Source of the DNA: Burkholderia pyrrocinia
Lineage (GTDB): Bacteria > Pseudomonadota > Gammaproteobacteria > Burkholderiales > Burkholderiaceae
DNA length: 64,000 nt
Reading direction: 5' to 3'
NCBI RefSeq assembly: GCF_001028665.1
Contig: NZ_CP011504.1
Coordinates: forward strand, 1,364,001 to 1,428,000
Shown in pieces: positions 59,612-64,000 of this stretch. The position numbers and the translations under genes were made by a program. Numbering within the stretch: the first letter of the stretch is position 1; the number at the start of each line of letters is the position of its first letter. The notes below the pieces were generated by a model that did not search any database, was not told where the DNA came from, and was given only the letters and a program-made list of their open reading frames with translations.

Positions 59612-60532
59612 TCAGCCGAGCGTTTCGTTGACCGCCCGCTGCAGGCACGTGACGAATTGCGAAACGGCGGGCGTGGGCAGCATGTCGCGCCGCGCGATGA
59701 TCGACAGGTCGAAGCGCGGCATGCTTTCGTCGAGTTCGGCCGTGCGGATGCCGAGCGGCGCGACCATCGCGGCGAGCGGGCGCGTGAAGCAGCCGATCAC
59801 GTCCGAGCGCGCGACGAGCCCGAGCGTCACCGCGAACGACATCGGCGATCGCAGCAGGCGTTTCGGCAGCGGCAGCCCGCGCGCCTCGAACATCCCGACC
59901 ATCACGCTGTGCGGAAACTGCTCGGCGCCGACGGTGACGATCCACTCGGCGTCGAGCAATTCCTCTAAACGGCGCGCATGCGCGAGCGGGTGGCCTTCGC
60001 GCATCACGACGGTGAATTCGGTCGACAGCAGCGGCGATTGCGTGAAATCGCGGTCGAGCGCGGGCACATGGTGCATCGCCGCGATGTCGAGCGTGCCGTT
60101 GCGCAACTGCGCGAGCGCGTCGGGCACCGTCACTTCCTCGAGATGCAGGCTGACGTTCGGCATCGACCGGCGGAACGCCGTCACCGCATGCGGCAGCGCC
60201 GTCAGCGCGATCGACGGCATCGTGCCGACCGCGACGCGCCCCGACATCTCGCCTTTCACCTGCTCGACGGCCTCGACCGTGCGGCGGATGTCGCCGAGCA
60301 GTTGCTCGGCGCGCGGCAGCAGCGCATGGCCGCACGCGGTCAGCTCGACGCCGCGCACGCTGCGCGCGAGCAGCTCCGCGTTGAGCGCCGTTTCGAGTTC
60401 GCGGATCATGTGCGTGATCGCGGGCTGTGTGACGCCGAGTTCGCGCGCGGCGGCGCGCAGGCTCTTGTGATGCGCGGCGGAGACGAACGCCTGGAGCTGC
60501 GCGATGTTCAGGGGATTGCGGATGCGGGTCAT
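59612..60532 (-). CDS. LysR-family transcriptional regulator
   Basis: A 306-aa LysR regulator. Helix-turn-helix KSLRAAARELGVTQPAITHM at residues 24-43; effector domain with VAVGTMPSIALTALPHAV and LGLVARSDVIGCFTRPLA. Resembles the CynR/GbpR-like branch that controls transport or catabolic genes. Its target is not obvious; the amino-acid-binding gene downstream on the same strand, 225 nt away, is one candidate. Start at 60532 (MTRIRNPLNI), without a strong Shine-Dalgarno. Confidence 0.9.
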   Translation of the reverse strand: MTRIRNPLNIAQLQAFVSAAHHKSLRAAARELGVTQPAITHMIRELETALNAELLARSVRGVELTACGHALLPRAEQLLGDIRRTVEAVEQVKGEMSGRVAVGTMPSIALTALPHAVTAFRRSMPNVSLHLEEVTVPDALAQLRNGTLDIAAMHHVPALDRDFTQSPLLSTEFTVVMREGHPLAHARRLEELLDAEWIVTVGAEQFPHSVMVGMFEARGLPLPKRLLRSPMSFAVTLGLVARSDVIGCFTRPLAAMVAPLGIRTAELDESMPRFDLSIIARRDMLPTPAVSQFVTCLQRAVNETLG

Positions 60533-60674
60533 CGGTCGGGTCCGGTTGGCGCGAAGGTGTGGCTTGGGCCGGCGAGGCGGGGCGGCGGCGGTTTTCGGTA
60601 GCGATCCTGACGATTGTGCGCGCATGGATTCACATCGTCGGGGCGAGGCATCGGGTGCCGATGCGCAGCGCACG

Positions 60675-61622
60675 TCATGCGCCGGACCGCGCACGGAACG
60701 CGTGACGATAGCGCTGCGGCGACGTGCCGACGATGCGCGCGAACCGCTCGCGAAACGCGGTGACCGAGCCGAACCCGGCCTCCGTTGCCACATGTTCGAT
60801 CGACAGCTCCGTGACTTCCAGCAACTGCTGCGCATGCCTGACGCGCGCGGTCTGCAGCCATTGCCGCGGCGACGTGCCCGTCTGCTCCTGAAAGCGCCGT
60901 GTCAGCGTGCGCACGCTCGTCGACGCCTGGCGGGCCATCGCGTCGAGCGTAAGCGGCTTGCGCAGGTTCGCCTGCAGCCAGTCCATCAGGCCTTGCAGCC
61001 CGTCGGTGCCGGTCGGCCATTCCGGCGCGATGAACTGCGCCTGACCGCCTTCGCGGACGCGCGGCGCGACCGCGTAGCGTGCGGCGTCGACGGCGACCGC
61101 CGCGCCGTAGTCGGCCTGGATCATGTGCAGGCACAGATCCAGGCCGGCCGCTGCGCCGGCCGACGTCAGGATCTGCCCGTTGTCGATGAACAGCACGTTC
61201 GGGTCGACCGTCACGTTCGGGTAGCGGCGCGCGAGTTCGCCGGCCGCCAGCCAGTGCGTCGTCGCGCGCAGGCCGTCGAGCAACCCGGCTTCCGCGAGCA
61301 CGAACGCGCCGCTGCAGATCGACGCGATCCGGCAACCGCGCGCGGCCGCCGCGCACAGTGCCGCGATCACGCGGCGCGACGTCGGCGCGAGCGGCACGGA
61401 CGTGCCGGGGACGACGATCGTGTCGGCGTCGGCGAGCGCATCGAGTCGAAACGCGGACCGCAGTTCGAACAGGTCGCCGGCGACGCGCGCATGCTCGCTG
61501 CACACGCGCACGCGGTACGCAGGCTCGACGCCGGGAGAACGCACGCGCGCGAACGTGTCGCATGCGACGCCCAGATCGAACGGGACGACATCGGGCAAAG
61601 CGAGGACGGCGACCGTATGCAT
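60675..61622 (-). CDS. GlxA-family regulator (DJ-1/PfpI domain plus AraC DNA-binding domain)
   Basis: A 315-aa two-domain regulator. N-terminal DJ-1/PfpI-like domain (residues 1-185) with the nucleophile-elbow-like SICSGAFVLAEAGLLDG (Cys103) and a C-terminal AraC-type double helix-turn-helix (about 210-310; ASTSVRTLTRRFQEQTGTSP and GFGSVTAFRERFARIVGTSP). This is the GbdR/CdhR/ArgR-like GATase1 group, which respond to amines and amino acids. Ligand unknown; context includes amino-acid-binding protein and deacylase genes. Divergent from the DUF3817 gene with a 107-nt spacer. Confidence 0.92.
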   Translation of the reverse strand: MHTVAVLALPDVVPFDLGVACDTFARVRSPGVEPAYRVRVCSEHARVAGDLFELRSAFRLDALADADTIVVPGTSVPLAPTSRRVIAALCAAAARGCRIASICSGAFVLAEAGLLDGLRATTHWLAAGELARRYPNVTVDPNVLFIDNGQILTSAGAAAGLDLCLHMIQADYGAAVAVDAARYAVAPRVREGGQAQFIAPEWPTGTDGLQGLMDWLQANLRKPLTLDAMARQASTSVRTLTRRFQEQTGTSPRQWLQTARVRHAQQLLEVTELSIEHVATEAGFGSVTAFRERFARIVGTSPQRYRHAFRARSGA

Positions 61623-61729
61623 GGCGTTCGAGGCCGTGGCCAGAATCCGTTTAAAGATGGCATTCTAGCCAATGGATCGGGCCGGTACCACACGCCATAA
61701 TTGCGGCTGACCAACCTTGGGGCCCATCG

Positions 61730-62038
61730 ATGAAACAAGACGATCGCAATGCGTTGCGCAACCTGCAGTACCTGTCGCTGCTGGAGGCGACCACGCTCGT
61801 CGTGCTGGTGTGCATCGCCGTGCCGCTCAAGCATCTGGCCGGTTATCCGGCTGCGGTGTCGATCATGGGGCCGATTCACGGCATCGCGTTCGCGATGTAC
61901 GTGTGGGCGGTCGTCGGCACTGCGTCGAGCGGGCTGTGGAGCAAGAGCGACGTTGCGCGGCTCGTGCTGTCGGCCGTCGTGCCGTTTGCGGGGCTGGCGA
62001 GCGCCGGATGGATCGCACGCAGGAGGCGCGCGCAATGA
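61730..62038 (+). CDS. DUF3817-family membrane protein
   Basis: A 102-aa membrane protein with three predicted helices. LQYLSLLEATTLVVLVCIAV, YPAAVSIMGPIHGIAFAMYV and FAGLASAGWIARRRRAQ are typical of DUF3817, small proteins of unknown role often adjacent to other small membrane genes. Starts at 61730; its stop codon overlaps the ATG of the next gene (ATGA), so they are translated together. Confidence 0.88.
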   Translation: MKQDDRNALRNLQYLSLLEATTLVVLVCIAVPLKHLAGYPAAVSIMGPIHGIAFAMYVWAVVGTASSGLWSKSDVARLVLSAVVPFAGLASAGWIARRRRAQ

Positions 62039-62436
62039 TCTACCTGTTGCTCAAGGCCGCGCATGTCGTCGCCGTCGTCACGTTCGTCGGCGGACTGCTG
62101 ATGTTGTCCGTCGGCATCCGTATCGCCAACCTCGCCGTGCATCGCGCGGTGCGGCGCTGGGATCGCTCGGTGACGGCGCCCGCGCTCGCGCTCGTCTGGA
62201 TCACGGGGATTGCGATCGCGCTGAGCGGACACTGGTTCGGCGCCGCGTGGCTGTCGGTGAAGCTCGCGGTCGTCACCGCGCTGTCGGCGCTGCACGGGAT
62301 GCTGGCCGGCACGTTGCGGCGGATGGAACGCGACGATCTCGTCGTCGTGCCGGCGCAATGGCTCGGTCAGGCAGCGGGCGCTGTCGTGGTCGCGACGGGG
62401 ATCGTCGTCGGGCTGGTCGTGATCAAGCCGTTTTGA
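62035..62436 (+). CDS. CopD-like small membrane protein
   Basis: A 133-aa membrane protein with four predicted helices. The start IYLLLKAAHVVAVVTFVGGL with its histidine, WITGIAIALSGHWFGAAWLSVK and the C-terminal GAVVVATGIVVGLVVIKPF resemble the CopD/DUF2214-type four-helix proteins, which may bind heme or copper through the conserved histidines (inference). AGGAGG lies 9 nt upstream within the preceding gene. Confidence 0.82.
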   Translation: MIYLLLKAAHVVAVVTFVGGLLMLSVGIRIANLAVHRAVRRWDRSVTAPALALVWITGIAIALSGHWFGAAWLSVKLAVVTALSALHGMLAGTLRRMERDDLVVVPAQWLGQAAGAVVVATGIVVGLVVIKPF

Positions 62437-62445
62437 TGCGTGGAC

Positions 62446-63039
62446 CTACGCCAGCGCCGTTTCGACCGTCGCCAGCATGCGGCGCCGGATCCAGCCGCTC
62501 CCCAGCCGGATCGCGAGCCAGTACGGCGTGAACAGCCACCGCGTCTGTGCGGTCGGGCAGTGGATGAAGGTTTCGGTGCGCAGGATGTGCGCACCCGATG
62601 CCCGCCCGACGACCTCGAACCGGAGCACCAGCTTTGCGTCGCGCGGGTCGTCGTGGTGGACGAAGGCCGTTGCGTCGGCGATGGCGCGCACGTCGGGCGT
62701 CGGGCGCCAGAAGCGTCCGACGAGACCGAGCGACAGCGACGTGTCGTCGCGGTGAAGCAGCGTGAATGTGTGGAAACCGAAACGCTCGCGTCCGCTTCGG
62801 GCCGGCCCGTTGCGAAGCGCGTCGACGACGGCCGCCGGGAATTCGCGCACCCTCATCAGTGCATCGATGACCGGATCGGCGCGCATGTCGAGCGACGCGA
62901 CCGCATCGATGATGCGGGCCGGCTCTGTATCGATCGGCTGCGATTCATGCACTTCGTGGAAGCCGAACGACGGGATGAACGGCGGCTTGCGCGCCGAGGT
63001 CCGGGTACTCGATTCGGAGACGATGCCGAGCGCGTTCAT
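62446..63039 (-). CDS. Hypothetical protein, DUF2867-like
   Basis: A 197-aa soluble protein. The middle (FGFHTFTLLHRDDTSLSLGL) and the C-terminal block RTETFIHCPTAQTRWLFTPY followed by WLAIRLGSGWIRRRMLATVE resemble DUF2867, a family often linked with SDR oxidoreductases. Function unknown. The ATG at 63039 follows AGGAG. It converges on the CopD-like gene with a 9-nt gap and has its own promoter region of about 70 nt upstream, where the purine-permease terminator also lies. Confidence 0.75.
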   Translation of the reverse strand: MNALGIVSESSTRTSARKPPFIPSFGFHEVHESQPIDTEPARIIDAVASLDMRADPVIDALMRVREFPAAVVDALRNGPARSGRERFGFHTFTLLHRDDTSLSLGLVGRFWRPTPDVRAIADATAFVHHDDPRDAKLVLRFEVVGRASGAHILRTETFIHCPTAQTRWLFTPYWLAIRLGSGWIRRRMLATVETALA

Positions 63040-63109
63040 GGCGGCTCCTGAAGGCAAAATGCGATCGTAGCACCGGGCGCGGATTCGCGCCGCACCGCGC
63101 CGCATCGAC

Positions 63110-63140
63110 AAAAAAAGCCTGGAAACTCGCGTTCCCAGGC
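63110..63140 (-). terminator. Terminator of the purine permease gene
   Basis: On the minus strand GCCTGGGAAC, a 4-nt loop, GTTTCCAGGC (one G-T pair) and seven T residues. It lies 90 nt beyond the permease stop codon. Confidence 0.92.
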
Positions 63141-63229
63141 CTGGAGACCATCAACGATGATGGTGGAGGAGACGTTGTCGTCCCGATGCGCGCCGTCCTT
63201 CTGCCGGCGACGTCGCGCACGATCCGCGG

Positions 63230-64000
63230 TCAGATTGCCCAGCCGCCGAGATAGAACGTGACGAGCACGGCCGCGATCAGCACGGTGCCGACGTTGAGCT
63301 TGCGGAATTCGCCGCTCGCAATGCGGCCGATCACGAGCGTCGAGAAGCCGAGCATGATGCCCGTCACGATGTTCGCGGTCAGCACGATGAACACGGCGCA
63401 CACGAGGCCCGACATCGCGTCGACCATGTCGTCCATGTGCAGCTTGCTCACGCTGCCGAGCATCAGCAGGCCGACGTACATCAGCGCGGGTGCCGTGGCG
63501 TACGACGGCACGAGGCCCGCGAGCGGCGAGAAGAACATCACGACGAGGAACAGCAGGCCGACCACGGCTGCCGCGAGGCCCGTCTTCGCGCCGGCGGCCA
63601 CGCCGACGCTCGACTCGATGTAGGCCGCCGCCGGCGCGCCGCCGAGGAAGCCGGAGAAGATCGAACTGAGCGAATCGGCGGTCAGCGCGCGGCCGCCGTT
63701 GATGATGCGGCCGTTTTCGTCGAGCTGGCCGGCTTGCCCGGCGACCGCGCGGATCGTGCCGGTCGCGTCGAACACGGCGGTCATCACCAGCGCCAGCACG
63801 CTCGGCAGCACGGCCATCGACAGCGCGCCCTTGATGTCCATCGCGCCGATCAGCGACGCATGGCCCGGTGCGCTCAGCGACGGCAGCGCGAAGATGCCGT
63901 GGTACTTCACGGCCGGATCGAACACGAGGCCGAACACCGAGATCGCGATCACGACGAGCAGGATGCCGCCCGGCACGCGACGCTTCTCGAGGCCGAAGAT
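63230..64000 (-). CDS. AzgA-type guanine/hypoxanthine permease (NCS2 group), N-terminus beyond the window
   Basis: The C-terminal 256 residues of a nucleobase transporter with about seven helices in view. [20 protein letters not shown] and [20 protein letters not shown] are the AzgA-type NCS2 hallmark containing the substrate-binding Glu and Ser/Gly residues, and [20 protein letters not shown] follows. Imports guanine, hypoxanthine or adenine with protons. The start lies to the right of the window. Purine uptake would fit with allE at 38014, but the distance of 24 kb makes a joint operon impossible. Confidence 0.93.
   Translation of the reverse strand: MFGLEKRRVPGGILLVVIAISVFGLVFDPAVKYHGIFALPSLSAPGHASLIGAMDIKGALSMAVLPSVLALVMTAVFDATGTIRAVAGQAGQLDENGRIINGGRALTADSLSSIFSGFLGGAPAAAYIESSVGVAAGAKTGLAAAVVGLLFLVVMFFSPLAGLVPSYATAPALMYVGLLMLGSVSKLHMDDMVDAMSGLVCAVFIVLTANIVTGIMLGFSTLVIGRIASGEFRKLNVGTVLIAAVLVTFYLGGWAI

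Noticed and set aside
1..64000. CRISPR arrays, tRNA or rRNA genes, prophage genes
   Set aside because: I saw no regularly spaced repeats, no cloverleaf-like sequences with CCA ends, no rRNA-like conserved stretches and no phage structural or integrase proteins.

Overview
The window reads as chromosomal DNA of a Burkholderia species, most likely of the Burkholderia cepacia complex. It is very GC-rich and densely coded with short intergenic gaps. The gene set is characteristic of that group: FabV, an OpcP/OmpC-type porin, a hmuRSTUV heme locus, cyanide-insensitive bd oxidase and a persulfide dioxygenase-rhodanese fusion. I recognise no rRNA, tRNA, CRISPR array or prophage. The only mobile element is a small decayed TnpB-type insertion sequence. 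Species and replicon are inferred; I could run no database search.

Layout. 1-2168: cioAB (minus) behind a perfect FNR/ANR box. 2169-4123: threonine aldolase and an ArgP-type regulator. 4124-6714: a gene-poor, AT-richer stretch holding one small membrane protein gene. 6715-9363: persulfide dioxygenase-rhodanese, a GST and a PAP2 phosphatase. 9741-12771: MFS exporter, divergent LysR gene and a DsbA-fold isomerase. 12915-18703: an IclR-controlled catabolic operon (HMG-CoA lyase-like enzyme, CoA-transferase, MFS importer, amidohydrolase) with three matching operators. 18731-20848: two SRPBCC genes behind an arsR gene split by a 699-bp TnpB element. 21042-26182: acetyltransferase, membrane protease, small metalloprotease, TetR/SDR pair and FabV. 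26297-30814: a GbsR/MarR-type regulator plus a four-gene membrane/SDR operon, each preceded by the same 22-bp palindrome. 30887-38850: GST, serine hydrolase, beta-propeller protein, HIT protein, small envelope genes and ureidoglycine aminohydrolase. 39017-46785: LysR/aldehyde dehydrogenase, sulfite dehydrogenase sorAB, PBP1A, a TRIC channel and a VOC protein. 46905-53334: Fur-box-controlled hmuRSTUV. 53433-64000: small unknown genes, porin, two substrate-binding proteins, an M14-like deacylase, LysR and GlxA-type regulators, membrane proteins and a truncated AzgA-type purine permease.

How the genes work together. Heme uptake is complete: outer-membrane receptor, periplasmic binder, permease, ATPase and heme-handling protein. 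Sulfur chemistry appears twice: the persulfide dioxygenase makes sulfite, and SorAB, 35 kb away, oxidises sulfite in the periplasm. Several regulators sit divergent from or next to the genes they probably control, and the spacers often hold clear palindromes. The best candidates for undescribed biology are the palindrome-linked GbsR-type regulon at 26.3-30.8 kb, the IclR catabolic operon of unknown substrate, and the exactly reconstructable arsR interruption.
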